This document shows positions 29,132 through 36,435 of a stretch of 36,458 nt of DNA, one piece after another. The notes beneath the pieces are model-generated. The model did not search any database and was not told the origin of the DNA. It was given only the letters and a program-made list of their open reading frames with translations. This DNA is from a virus. The stretch covers positions 1 through 36,458 of the IMG/VR virus record IMGVR_UViG_3300048590_000454. One strand, written 5' to 3'. The position numbers and the translations under genes are program-made. Numbering within the stretch: the stretch's first letter is position 1; the number at the start of each line of letters is the position of its first letter.

Positions 29132-29174
29132 AGAAAAACAAAAGCGCGGCCACGACTTGAGATCGTGGCCGCGC
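29131..29174 (-). terminator. Strong intrinsic terminator before the holin gene
   Basis: On the - strand GCGCGGCCACGA (29174-29163) and TCGTGGCCGCGC (29155-29144) form a 12-bp perfect stem with a seven-base loop, followed by TTTTGTTTTTCTC. It separates the small gene ending at 29223 from the lysis-like genes. Confidence 0.88.
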
Positions 29175-29222
29175 TGGTAATCCGGCGCGTGCCGGTATTA
29201 AGTTGATTTGATTCTAGCGCAA

Positions 29223-29429
29223 TTACAGAACGGCGGGGTCAATCGGCACGGAGTCGGTCTGCACCACGCCGTGCAGCTTGCCGTCGCGCGGCTTGCGCAC
29301 GCCGATCATCCACTCGCTCCTCGGCTCGATCAACCCGCCCTGCAGAGCGCGCTGAAAGTAACGCTGGAAGACGAGCATGGCCTGGTATTCCGTTTCGCTG
29401 GAGCATTGGATGAATCGAGGGTTGTTCAT
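29223..29429 (-). CDS. Small hypothetical protein
   Basis: The product has 68 residues (MNNPRFIQCSSETEYQAMLV, then FQRYFQRALQGGLIEPRSEW). It looks like a compact alpha/beta polypeptide with no membrane segment and no known motif. The SD is poor. It stands alone between a terminator and a spacer holding a palindrome and hairpin. Its codon composition resembles neighbouring genes. I cannot name a function. Confidence 0.5.
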   Translation of the reverse strand: MNNPRFIQCSSETEYQAMLVFQRYFQRALQGGLIEPRSEWMIGVRKPRDGKLHGVVQTDSVPIDPAVL

Positions 29430-29501
29430 GCGCTATTCAGTTAGTCGCACATCCTGCCGGCGTTCGCACCTACATGCCGCTTAGGATTCACTCTGACAAA
29501 C

Positions 29502-29516
29502 GTCCGAATTTCGGAC
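29502..29516. repeat. 15-bp palindrome, copy 4 (intergenic)
   Basis: GTCCGAATTTCGGAC, identical to copy 1, in the spacer between two small genes. It is the only intergenic copy. Confidence 0.85.
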
Positions 29517-29524
29517 ATGTGCAA

Positions 29525-29547
29525 GACGACGGTGATGAGCCGTCGTC
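29525..29547 (-). terminator. Hairpin after the small membrane gene, possible terminator
   Basis: GACGACGG (29525-29532) and CCGTCGTC (29540-29547) form an 8-bp stem with a seven-base loop, eight bases past the stop at 29555. There is no T-tract. The palindrome at 29502 lies just beyond. Confidence 0.5.
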
Positions 29548-29554
29548 CTGCGTC

Positions 29555-29737
29555 TCACCACCGCCGCTGCCGGTCGTGCACCGGCAGTCCAGCCTTGCGC
29601 GCCGCCTCGAATATCTCCCTGTCGCTCATTCTGAGCACGCCGGCGAGGAACCTGACGACGCGCACAACGGCGACGATCAGAACGACAAGCAGCGCGATGA
29701 GCGCGACGATGCCTATAGCAATCAACAATGTGTTCAT
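29555..29737 (-). CDS. Single-span membrane protein
   Basis: The product has 60 residues from ATG 29737, which overlaps the TGA of the nuclease (ATGA). A long hydrophobic helix (IAIGIVALIALLVVLIVAVV) is followed by a short cytoplasmic-looking tail (RMSDREIFEAARKAGLPVHD). It closes the replication operon. It could be a membrane anchor, a small holin-type protein or a superinfection factor; I cannot decide. Confidence 0.65.
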   Translation of the reverse strand: MNTLLIAIGIVALIALLVVLIVAVVRVVRFLAGVLRMSDREIFEAARKAGLPVHDRQRRW

Positions 29738-30129
29738 GGTTGCATTCCCAGTGCTCGCAGCACGTCGTCCACGCTGCGGGCTTTGCAATAGATCAAGGTG
29801 CGAGGATCCGTGTGCGGCTCGATCTCCGCGGCGAAGCGCGCCTGGCCGTCGCGAAGGTCGTTGCCGCCGTGTTTCGTTTCGATCATGAGCGTGCGCCCCG
29901 CCTTCCACGCGAAGATGTCGGGCAGGTCACGCAACCCGCCCTCGACCTTGCGGCGTTGCGACAGGTCGCGCGCAACCCAGCCCATCTGCCGCAGCGCGTC
30001 GCAGATGCGCCCGCGCAGTTCGGCTTCGTTCTTCGGCTCCAGCGCCTTCAGCACGGCGGCGCGCGCTCGCGCCTCACGCGCGGCTTGTGCGCCGAGGCGT
30101 TGATAGTGACGGTTGAAGCCGCGCGTCAT
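29734..30129 (-). CDS. VRR-NUC domain nuclease
   Basis: The protein has 131 residues, the usual size for phage VRR-NUC proteins. Core: NEAELRGRICDALRQMGWVA, LRDLPDIFAWKAGRTLMIET, KHGGNDLRDGQARFAAEIEP, then RTLIYCKARSVDDVLRAL. The PD-(D/E)XK residues are D in LPDIF, E in IETK and the K of KHGG. These enzymes act on branched or flapped DNA in replication and recombination. The start and stop overlap its neighbours by four bases each, so it is coupled to DnaB upstream. Confidence 0.92.
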   Translation of the reverse strand: MTRGFNRHYQRLGAQAAREARARAAVLKALEPKNEAELRGRICDALRQMGWVARDLSQRRKVEGGLRDLPDIFAWKAGRTLMIETKHGGNDLRDGQARFAAEIEPHTDPRTLIYCKARSVDDVLRALGMQP

Positions 30130-31460
30130 AGTTCCACCTTCACTTTCTCTGTGTCGGCCATGCGATGCGCCGGCTTGTTGAAATACAAGCGAACGTCGCC
30201 GATGCCGTTGTCACGGTTTTTGATGACCGACGCCGTAACGATGTTCGGTTGCAGTGTCGGGTCTTCCTGCCACAAGCCGATGACCACGTTGCTATCCGCC
30301 TCGATGCCGCCCGACTCGCGAAGGCTTGCCAGTGTCGGTCGCACGCCTTCGGCCTGACGGTTGAGTTGCGAGCCGATAAGCACCGGCACTTCCAGCCGCA
30401 TCGCCATGCGCTTGAGCAGCCGCGTGGCCTTGCTCAGTTCGGCGTCGCGGGTGCCTGCGTCGCCCTTCGTGTCGCCGTCGATCTGCGCAATTTGCAGGTA
30501 GTCGAGCACAACCATGTCGCACTTGCCGCGCCGGCGTTCGACTTCGCATTCCGCGACGATCTGGCCGATGCTGTCCGTTGTGCGGATGCTCAGCGGCAAG
30601 TCGCTCAGCGTGCCCAGTGCGTTGCGCAGTTTGGTTTTGTTCTCTGCGCTCAGCGTGTGCTCCCTGCCGGTTGAGTAGCCGACAAGCGAGTGATTCTTTG
30701 CAAGCCGGATCATCGTTTCTTTCGCGCTCATCTCCAGTGTGAAGTGCATGACGTGCAGGCCGGCAAGCGCCGCGCGAAGGGATGACTGCGCAAGGAGCAC
30801 AGACTTGCCGCTGCCCGGGCGGCCAGCGATAGTGATGAGTTGCGTCGGCTGCCAGCCGGCAGTCAGCCCATCCAGATCGCTCACACCGCATGAGTAGCCG
30901 AGCAGCTTGCCGGCGCGCTCCACGCGATCGTCGAAGGCCATGAGCGCCGCCATCGCAACGTCTTGCATCGTTTCTGCCTGTCGCCCAACGATGCGCGCCG
31001 ACTCGCTGAAGCGCTGCATGGCCGTGCCGTAGATGCTTGCCAACGGCGAAGCCGTGTCATACACCGACTTCGCAATCAAGCCGCATGCGTCGATCAGGCG
31101 CCGGCGCTCAGCGCGATCTGCGACAGTGTTTGCATACTGCGCCGCGCGCGTCGGGTAATGCGACATGGGCGTGTCCGTCACCAGCTCATCGATGAAGCCC
31201 TCCCCCACCTCGGCCAGTTTGCCCATCGCACGCAAGCGTTCGCTCACGGTCAGTTCATCCGCCTCACCCTCGCACGCGGCGATGGCTTCAAACACCCACT
31301 GATGCCGATGGTCGTAGAAGTCCTCCGTGCGCAGCATCGAGCACGCTTGGCGCGCCGCCGGCGGGCTGATGAGCATCGCGCCCAGCAGCGCGCGCTCAAT
31401 GTCGATCTCGCTCAGCACGAGCGCCGGATTCAGGATGTTGTTTTTGTTGGTCTGTGTCAT
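30126..31460 (-). CDS. Replicative DNA helicase (DnaB-like)
   Basis: The protein has 444 residues. The N-terminal domain SEIDIERALLGAMLISPPAA, DFYDHRHQWVFEAI and the linker are followed by the RecA-like core: AGRPGSGKS (Walker A, 212-220), LEMSAKE (motif), VVLDYLQI (Walker B, 317-324), GSQLNRQAEG (363-372) and VIKNRDNGIGDV near the end. All key residues are present. It should unwind phage DNA at the fork, loaded by the phage replication protein encoded just upstream. SD GAGG before ATG 31460. Full length. Confidence 0.96.
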   Translation of the reverse strand: MTQTNKNNILNPALVLSEIDIERALLGAMLISPPAARQACSMLRTEDFYDHRHQWVFEAIAACEGEADELTVSERLRAMGKLAEVGEGFIDELVTDTPMSHYPTRAAQYANTVADRAERRRLIDACGLIAKSVYDTASPLASIYGTAMQRFSESARIVGRQAETMQDVAMAALMAFDDRVERAGKLLGYSCGVSDLDGLTAGWQPTQLITIAGRPGSGKSVLLAQSSLRAALAGLHVMHFTLEMSAKETMIRLAKNHSLVGYSTGREHTLSAENKTKLRNALGTLSDLPLSIRTTDSIGQIVAECEVERRRGKCDMVVLDYLQIAQIDGDTKGDAGTRDAELSKATRLLKRMAMRLEVPVLIGSQLNRQAEGVRPTLASLRESGGIEADSNVVIGLWQEDPTLQPNIVTASVIKNRDNGIGDVRLYFNKPAHRMADTEKVKVEL

Positions 31461-31470
31461 CGCGTCCTCG

Positions 31471-32316
31471 CTAGTTGTAGACAGGCTGATACTGTTCGAC
31501 CGTCTGCGCCGGTTTCACCACGTCCGAACTCGCCGGCGGTCGCAGGGTCAGTCGGTCGTAGGTCTCGCGAATGCCGCGCCAGTTGCGCGCGCTCCATGGC
31601 CGGCCTGTCAGTTGCCCCATCACACCCTTGCGCCAGTAGGCCAGCGTCTCGCACCACTTTGCGAAGTCCTTGTAGTTCGTCAGCGTCTTCGCCTCGTTAC
31701 GCTCCAGCTTGATGAACGGGAACGCGCGGCGATATGCCTTGACGTTCGGGTGCCGGCTGGACGGGTCAGGGTCGTAGCCCTTCCACTGCCCTGCTTTAAA
31801 GGGCTTGCGCTTTTTGGGCGGCGCTTTCATGTTGCGCAGATGCGCCGGCACTTCGTCGTCTCTGTAGGTAATCGTCTTTGCAGCAGAGAGAGAGCCTGAG
31901 CGTTTCGGCTTGTGTTGCGTTTCATTCTTGGTTTCGCCGTCCTCTCTCTTAATTGACGGATCGTACGGATTGGGTGCAGATTTCGCACCACTTTCTGTCG
32001 TTTTCTGCACCGGTGCGAAATCTGCACCGGTGCCGTTTCCGCACCACTTCGCCTCCAGATTGATGCGATAAACGTTGACAAGGCCGCCCCGCACCGGCTT
32101 CGTTCCATCAACCAAGAGCCATCCTTCGGCGCGCATCTCGGCAAGGTGCGATTGAAGTGTGCGCTCGCCCATGCTGCATTTCTTCGCCAGTGTTGGGATG
32201 CTCGGCCAAATGCCGCCGCCGTTGTCATCGGCGTAGTCGGCCATCGCCAGCATGATCAACTTGCGGCTTCCCTCCATGTCCGATTCCCACACGCGGCTCA
32301 TGATCTTGATGCTCAT
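31471..32316 (-). CDS. Phage replication protein with N-terminal winged helix
   Basis: The protein has 281 residues. Residues 1-95 form a helix-turn-helix of the phage replication-initiator type (RKLIMLAMADYADDNGGGIW, PSIPTLAKKCSMGERTLQSH, LVNVYRINLEA). A disordered middle rich in Lys, Thr and Asn follows, and a C-terminal helical part (KLERNEAKTLTNYKDFAKWC, LTGRPWSARNWRGIRETYDR) resembles helicase-loader-like tails of DnaD-type proteins. It probably binds the phage origin and loads DnaB, encoded ten bases downstream. The gene starts by ATGA overlap with the small upstream gene. No iteron is obvious within it. Confidence 0.82.
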   Translation of the reverse strand: MSIKIMSRVWESDMEGSRKLIMLAMADYADDNGGGIWPSIPTLAKKCSMGERTLQSHLAEMRAEGWLLVDGTKPVRGGLVNVYRINLEAKWCGNGTGADFAPVQKTTESGAKSAPNPYDPSIKREDGETKNETQHKPKRSGSLSAAKTITYRDDEVPAHLRNMKAPPKKRKPFKAGQWKGYDPDPSSRHPNVKAYRRAFPFIKLERNEAKTLTNYKDFAKWCETLAYWRKGVMGQLTGRPWSARNWRGIRETYDRLTLRPPASSDVVKPAQTVEQYQPVYN

Positions 32317-32519
32317 GGCCGTGCCCCCTTGAGGTAGGCTTTCTCAGCCTGGCGCAACTTCTGCACGTCACGCTTCACGTTCTGGCCGGCCATCGCTCGA
32401 AGCGTGACGGCTTGCCATGCGCTTGCCAGATGCGCCGGCGGCTCAGGCGGGAGGGCGCGCCGCTCAACCTTGCGGCGGATTGTCGCCTCGCTATCCCACT
32501 GTCGTTTCTTCGTCTTCAT
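32313..32519 (-). CDS. Small basic protein, unknown, first gene of the replication operon
   Basis: The product has 68 residues, very basic at the start (MKTKKRQWDSEATIRRKVER) and with a helical C-terminal part (AGQNVKRDVQKLRQAEKAYL). The ATG at 32519 has AGGG seven bases upstream. It is followed by the replication protein through ATGA. The upstream spacer has a likely promoter and operator. It may bind nucleic acid, but no motif proves it. Confidence 0.65.
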   Translation of the reverse strand: MKTKKRQWDSEATIRRKVERRALPPEPPAHLASAWQAVTLRAMAGQNVKRDVQKLRQAEKAYLKGARP

Positions 32520-32537
32520 CGCAATTCCCTTTTCAGT

Positions 32538-32573
32538 TGCGATGCACTACAATCAGCAGTGCATCGCAGTCAA
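32538..32573 (-). promoter_or_regulatory. Operator-like perfect palindrome within a possible promoter
   Basis: TGCGATGCACT (32538-32548) and AGTGCATCGCA (32558-32568) form a perfect inverted repeat with a nine-base centre. On the - strand TTGACT (32573-32568) abuts it as a -35 box; the -10 is weak. On the + strand the centre contains TACAAT (32548-32553), a good -10. A regulator bound here could control both directions. Confidence 0.6.
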
Positions 32574-32583
32574 CCTGTTGTGC

Positions 32584-32619
32584 AACCCGCGTGAGTCCCC
32601 AAACCAAGCGCGGGTTTTT
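32584..32619 (+). terminator. Intrinsic terminator, + strand orientation
   Basis: AACCCGCG (32584-32591) pairs with CGCGGGTT (32609-32616) with a 17-base loop, followed by TTTATT on the + strand. No + strand gene precedes it, so it may end a short RNA begun at the TACAAT box at 32548. Confidence 0.65.
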
Positions 32620-33700
32620 ATTCCCCCCTCACATCGAACAGCGTCTCGGTCTTGCTCATGCGCTCGGCGTCTTCGATGTAGCGGCACGCCCATTTGAAAT
32701 ACGAATCTTTCAGCTCGATGCCGACGCCGTAGCGGTTCATCTCAACAGCCTTGTAAGGCACGGAGCCGATGCCGGCGAAGGGATCGAGCACCACGTCGCC
32801 GACGTTCGTCCACAGCCGAATGGCGCGCTCGATCAGGTCGAGCTGCAACGGGCAGATGTGCTTCTCGTCGCGCGCGTCCTTCGCGAGCTGGTAGTTCAAC
32901 GTGTCCATGCGATCCACGTCCAGCCATATCCACGGCTTGTCCTTCGTGATCTTCGGTCCGGCGTAGCGCCCGCCCATGTAAGGCACGCGGTCGCCGTCGG
33001 CGTTGATGTCGTGGCCGCTTTCGAGTGCGGCGATGCGTGCTTCGTGGTCGTAGCGCGCGCCTTCCAGCACCGTGCCGTCAGACTGCCAGATTGCATTGGC
33101 CTCAAGCTGCCAGCGGCGCAACGTGTATTCGTTCTCATCATGCGTCACGCGCTCAGCCGAGAACGAGCGGTCGTCAGGCAGCCCTTCCCACTTGCGATAC
33201 AGCATCAGGTATTCAGGGATGCCAGGGCCGCACATACTCGCGTCTTTTTTGATGTCCATGTAGCGCAGGCCTTGCCGCTTCGTCTGTTGCAGCTCGCGCA
33301 CCGGATCCGTCGCGATGGTGATGCGCGCATGGAAGTTCCAGCCGTGCTTCAGCATCGCTGCTGTGGTCATGTCGCTGAACGGATTCAGGCCACCTGAGCC
33401 TGAGCGATTCTTGTAGCGCAGGCGATCTTTAACGTGGATCGCGCAGATGCGCCCGGGCACGGTCACGCGCAACCATTCTGGGATGGCCCAGTCGAGGTGC
33501 TCAAAAAATCCACCATCGCCCAGGTTGTTGCCGAGATCGTGATCGCTCGATGAATACGTGTATTGATCGCTGAATGGGATCGACGTGAGGATCATCCCCA
33601 CGCTGTTATCAGGAATGCCGCGAATGACTTCCACGGTGTCGCCGTGATACATCGCGCCGTGGTCTGTGAAGTGATGGCCGAGCAACTTGATCTTGTCCAT
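32618..33700 (-). CDS. Phage DNA methyltransferase (N4/N6 type)
   Basis: The protein has 360 residues from ATG 33700. Motif IV is MILTSIPFSDQYTYS, the SIPF variant I recall in a phage DNA-methylase family, and motif I is VVLDPFAGIGSVPYKAVEMN followed by GVGIELKDSYF near the C-terminus. Motif order (IV before I) is that of the beta group. Also seen: GRICAIHVKDRLRYK and PWIWLDVDRMDTLN. The SD is weak. It may protect phage DNA from host restriction or mark it; the target site is unknown. No cognate restriction gene is visible, so it is an orphan. Confidence 0.88.
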   Translation of the reverse strand: MDKIKLLGHHFTDHGAMYHGDTVEVIRGIPDNSVGMILTSIPFSDQYTYSSSDHDLGNNLGDGGFFEHLDWAIPEWLRVTVPGRICAIHVKDRLRYKNRSGSGGLNPFSDMTTAAMLKHGWNFHARITIATDPVRELQQTKRQGLRYMDIKKDASMCGPGIPEYLMLYRKWEGLPDDRSFSAERVTHDENEYTLRRWQLEANAIWQSDGTVLEGARYDHEARIAALESGHDINADGDRVPYMGGRYAGPKITKDKPWIWLDVDRMDTLNYQLAKDARDEKHICPLQLDLIERAIRLWTNVGDVVLDPFAGIGSVPYKAVEMNRYGVGIELKDSYFKWACRYIEDAERMSKTETLFDVRGE

Positions 33701-33729
33701 GTTTTTACCTGCAGTCTTTTCTCGTTGTG

Positions 33730-35163
33730 TTACGCCGGCTTCAACCACACCGGCAGCTTCATCGCCTTTGTCGGCGTGTAGTCGTAGTCATCGAAATGCG
33801 TCGCCTGGGCCAGCAGGCCTGTGGCGCGCATCGCTTTGTTCATCTGCGCCTGCATCGTCTGGTATTGCATCTCCTTGCGCTGCAAGGCCTGCACGACGTT
33901 GCCCTCGGTCGCCGCGCTTACCATCGCCAGCTCAACCTCGTGCGTCTGGCCATAGCGATAAAAGCGGCGGATGAGTTGGAAGGTGCGCTCGAATGAGAAC
34001 GTCATGGATGCGATCACCGTGCGGTGGCAGTGTTGCCAGTTCATGCCGAAACCGGCGATGGCAGGCTTCGTGATCAGCACGCGGATGTTGCCGAGCGAGA
34101 AGTCGCGCAGCTTCATGCGCTTCGACTCGAACGTCTCATCGCCGCGCACCTCGACTGCATCGGGCAACAACTCGCGCATCTTGTCGCCTTCGTCGTTGCG
34201 CTCGACCCACACGACGCACGGCGTCGATGTGTCGCGCTGCACCCATGCGGCTGCTGCCTCCATGCGCTCGCTCAGCGTGACCTTCTTGTTCGCGTGCAGT
34301 TCAGTCGCGCTCAGGGCTTGCAGCGGCAGGAGCGCCGCCTGGCCCCATCGGTTCGGCTTGTCCCATGCGTGCTCAGGCGCAATTGCCACTTCGAGATGCT
34401 CAACGCGCAGCGGCGGCAGGATGAAGCCGGCGTCATCAAAGCCGAGGTCAGAAGGCTTCGACATGCACACCGCCCACGATGCGACCCACTTCCAGAAGTC
34501 TTCTTCGGCGTGGCCCTTCAGCCTGAGTGTGTCAGCCTGATTGCTATCGCGGATGAACCAGCGCGTGATCATCTCGTGCCACGGCATGATGCCGAGCGCT
34601 TGCGAGTGGTTGCCGAGTTCATCGTGATCGTTCGGCGCCGGCGTTGCCGTCAGCGCGAGGCGATACGGCGTGTGCTTCCACATGCGGTTGATCATGTTGC
34701 GCGTGGCCGATGACGACTCTTTGATGATGCTCGACTCATCCCACACCGTCGCGGTGAATTCCGCCGGCGTGAAGCGCTCCATCAGCTCATAGTTGCTGAT
34801 AACCACGGCCGTTTTCGCCGCGTTCGCCTCATCCTGGTTGCGCACATACGTGAGGTCGTAGCCCCACTTCGGTGCTTCGGTGTCTACGAACTGGTCAGCG
34901 ACTGCGAGCGGCGCGAACATGATCACGCGCTTGTCGGCGCGCCGCGCGACCTGATGCGCCCATTCGAGCGCGTTCAGCGCCTTGCCGCCGCCGGTGATGA
35001 TGAACTCAGCGGCGCGGCCACGTTGAAGCGCCCACTGCGTGATGGCTTTCTGGTCGGCGCGCATCTTCGGATTCAGTTCGCGCTCATCAACCTCAAAGCC
35101 ACTGAGCGTGTCGTGTTTGGTTTTTGCGCGCACCCATGCGCGATAGTCGTTGAGGGTCTTCAT
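33730..35163 (-). CDS. SNF2-type helicase / ATPase
   Basis: The protein has 477 residues from ATG 35163, which overlaps the upstream TGA (ATGA). Helicase motifs are in order: Q-like LNPKMRADQKAITQWALQRG, degenerate Walker A FIITGGGKALNALEW, VWDESSIIK (motif II as DESS), ALTATPAPNDHDELGN (motif III), and near the C-terminus KPAIAGFGMNWQHC, FERTFQLIRRFYRYGQTHEV. DESS is usual in phage members. The Walker A lacks the Thr after Gly-Lys (GKA), which is uncommon. Roles could be recombination, replication restart or protection of phage DNA. Confidence 0.88.
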   Translation of the reverse strand: MKTLNDYRAWVRAKTKHDTLSGFEVDERELNPKMRADQKAITQWALQRGRAAEFIITGGGKALNALEWAHQVARRADKRVIMFAPLAVADQFVDTEAPKWGYDLTYVRNQDEANAAKTAVVISNYELMERFTPAEFTATVWDESSIIKESSSATRNMINRMWKHTPYRLALTATPAPNDHDELGNHSQALGIMPWHEMITRWFIRDSNQADTLRLKGHAEEDFWKWVASWAVCMSKPSDLGFDDAGFILPPLRVEHLEVAIAPEHAWDKPNRWGQAALLPLQALSATELHANKKVTLSERMEAAAAWVQRDTSTPCVVWVERNDEGDKMRELLPDAVEVRGDETFESKRMKLRDFSLGNIRVLITKPAIAGFGMNWQHCHRTVIASMTFSFERTFQLIRRFYRYGQTHEVELAMVSAATEGNVVQALQRKEMQYQTMQAQMNKAMRATGLLAQATHFDDYDYTPTKAMKLPVWLKPA

Positions 35164-35750
35164 GCGTTCAACTCCTGAAGCAACTCGCTGCGCTTCTCCG
35201 CATCGATCTGCGACCACACGCGCCGCACGAGGTCGCACAGGGCGCGCTGCTGACGCTCATGCGCCAGTTCAGCCGGCGGTCGCGGGGCCGGCTCGCCCAG
35301 TCGCGCCGTGACCACGCGCCGCACTTCGTAGGTGGTCGGCTCGGTCGCGCCGCGTGTGGCGGCCATCCGGCGCGCTTCGTGCAGCGCCGGCGCTTGCTCA
35401 TTCGTCGGCAACTTCGACAACTCGCGGGCGTGCTGGATGCGCTTCGGCGGGTCAATCACGCGGCTCTCGCCGTCGATGATGACCGGCGTCGATTCAATGG
35501 CGATCACCACGCCGGCGGCTTCAATCCATTCGTAGGCCGTGCTGCGTGGGATCACCCATCGCTGCTCGACGTATTCGTCGAAGGTGTCGCACACCTCGCG
35601 ATACAGCCGGCCCTTGTGAATGCGAGCGAGTGCAGCGCCGATGCGTTTCCATGCCGAGCGAATGTCGCCCAGTGCGCGCTCGATCTGGCCTTCGCAGTCG
35701 TCGAGTGTTGCGCGCTCGATGCGGTTGAGCGGAGCGTAGATCGTTGTCAT
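35160..35750 (-). CDS. DNA-binding regulator-like protein (ParB/KorB-HTH-like, without nuclease domain)
   Basis: The protein has 196 residues. The segment IGAALARIHKGRLYREVCDT, then FDEYVEQRWVIPRSTAYEWI followed by EAAGVVIAI, is a helix-turn-helix form common in phage and plasmid proteins annotated as ParB-like or conserved phage DNA-binding proteins. A central helix (IQHARELSKLPTNEQAPALH) and basic C-terminal segment (VRRVVTARLGEP) follow. It is coupled to the helicase gene. It may regulate early genes or act in replication. No ParB catalytic motif is seen. Confidence 0.7.
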   Translation of the reverse strand: MTTIYAPLNRIERATLDDCEGQIERALGDIRSAWKRIGAALARIHKGRLYREVCDTFDEYVEQRWVIPRSTAYEWIEAAGVVIAIESTPVIIDGESRVIDPPKRIQHARELSKLPTNEQAPALHEARRMAATRGATEPTTYEVRRVVTARLGEPAPRPPAELAHERQQRALCDLVRRVWSQIDAEKRSELLQELNA

Positions 35751-35753
35751 GGC

Positions 35754-36182
35754 TCAGAATGGAATGTCATCCGTTGCCAGCTCATCAGCCGCGAGCATGG
35801 CATCCAGCTCGCTCATGATCTGCACGTCGGGCATCGTCACCGCCGGCAATGCGTCCGCCGGCGCGCTGCGCACTTCGTCGCAGATGTTCGCGGCGGCCAG
35901 GTGCCAGCATGACTTGCCGTTCTTGCAACTGCATTGCTGCGTCGCGAGGTCGATGCGATACACGGTGCCGGCCTGCGTGCGGCTCTCGACGAGCCACGCG
36001 CCCTGCCCTGCATAGCGCGGCATGTTGCCCTTCACGATCTCCATCGCGGCCTTGTCGAGTGAGCGCATCGTCGCCTCGTGCGCGCGGCGCTCTTCGTCAG
36101 TGGATGCATCAGCGGCAAGCGACTGGTGAAGCGCCGCGCGGCTGATGCACATTTCAACTTCGGGTGAGACTTGAATGGTCAT
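35754..36182 (-). CDS. SWIM zinc-finger protein with an SSB-like C-terminal tip
   Basis: The protein has 142 residues. Residues 84-94 carry the SWIM motif CxC-x5-CxH (QQCSCKNGKSCWH), after a YRIDLAT strand. SWIM modules bind DNA or proteins. The C-terminus is acidic and ends in ADELATDDIPF; DDIPF is the last five residues of many bacterial SSB proteins, the part that recruits helicases, nucleases and RecO. The phage has no recognisable SSB of its own, so this tip could attract the same partners. The start at 36182 has no SD. It is followed by the regulator-like gene after three bases. Confidence 0.82.
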   Translation of the reverse strand: MTIQVSPEVEMCISRAALHQSLAADASTDEERRAHEATMRSLDKAAMEIVKGNMPRYAGQGAWLVESRTQAGTVYRIDLATQQCSCKNGKSCWHLAAANICDEVRSAPADALPAVTMPDVQIMSELDAMLAADELATDDIPF

Positions 36183-36198
36183 GGTGAGTGAGAGAAAT

Positions 36199-36225
36199 AG
36201 CCGGCGTGCTCATCACACGCCGGCT
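36199..36225 (-). terminator. Hairpin between the last two genes, probable weak terminator
   Basis: AGCCGGCGTG (36199-36208) and CACGCCGGCT (36216-36225) form a perfect 10-bp stem with a seven-base loop, followed on the - strand by ATTTCTCTC. It lies between the stop at 36232 and the ATG at 36182. Confidence 0.6.
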
Positions 36226-36231
36226 CTCGCA

Positions 36232-36435
36232 TTACGCCGGCTGTGCCTCCTCAGTCGGCGCTTTTTCGTCGTGGGCGATGGCTGAGTTAATCGCGGCGGT
36301 CATGCGCTTGAAGCGCACGCTCACCTTGTCATCGTGTTCGATCTGGGGCAACTCGCGCACGGCCAGTTGGTGATTGACGCCGCCGATGACCGCATCCACG
36401 TCGGCGATGAACTTTTGCTTTTGCTCATCGCTCAT
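36232..36435 (-). CDS. Small helical protein, unknown
   Basis: The product has 67 residues, mostly helical, acidic at the end (MSDEQKQKFIADVDAVIGGV, then FKRMTAAINSAIAHDEKAPT). The ATG at 36435 is complete; GAGG lies 11 bases upstream. No motif is recognised. It is the first gene in transcription order in the window, so upstream replication or early genes may lie beyond the right edge. Confidence 0.6.
   Translation of the reverse strand: MSDEQKQKFIADVDAVIGGVNHQLAVRELPQIEHDDKVSVRFKRMTAAINSAIAHDEKAPTEEAQPA

Noticed and set aside
32618-33700. A restriction-modification system around the DNA methyltransferase
   Set aside because: No endonuclease or specificity gene is adjacent; the VRR-NUC nuclease is a structure-specific type in a separate coupled group.
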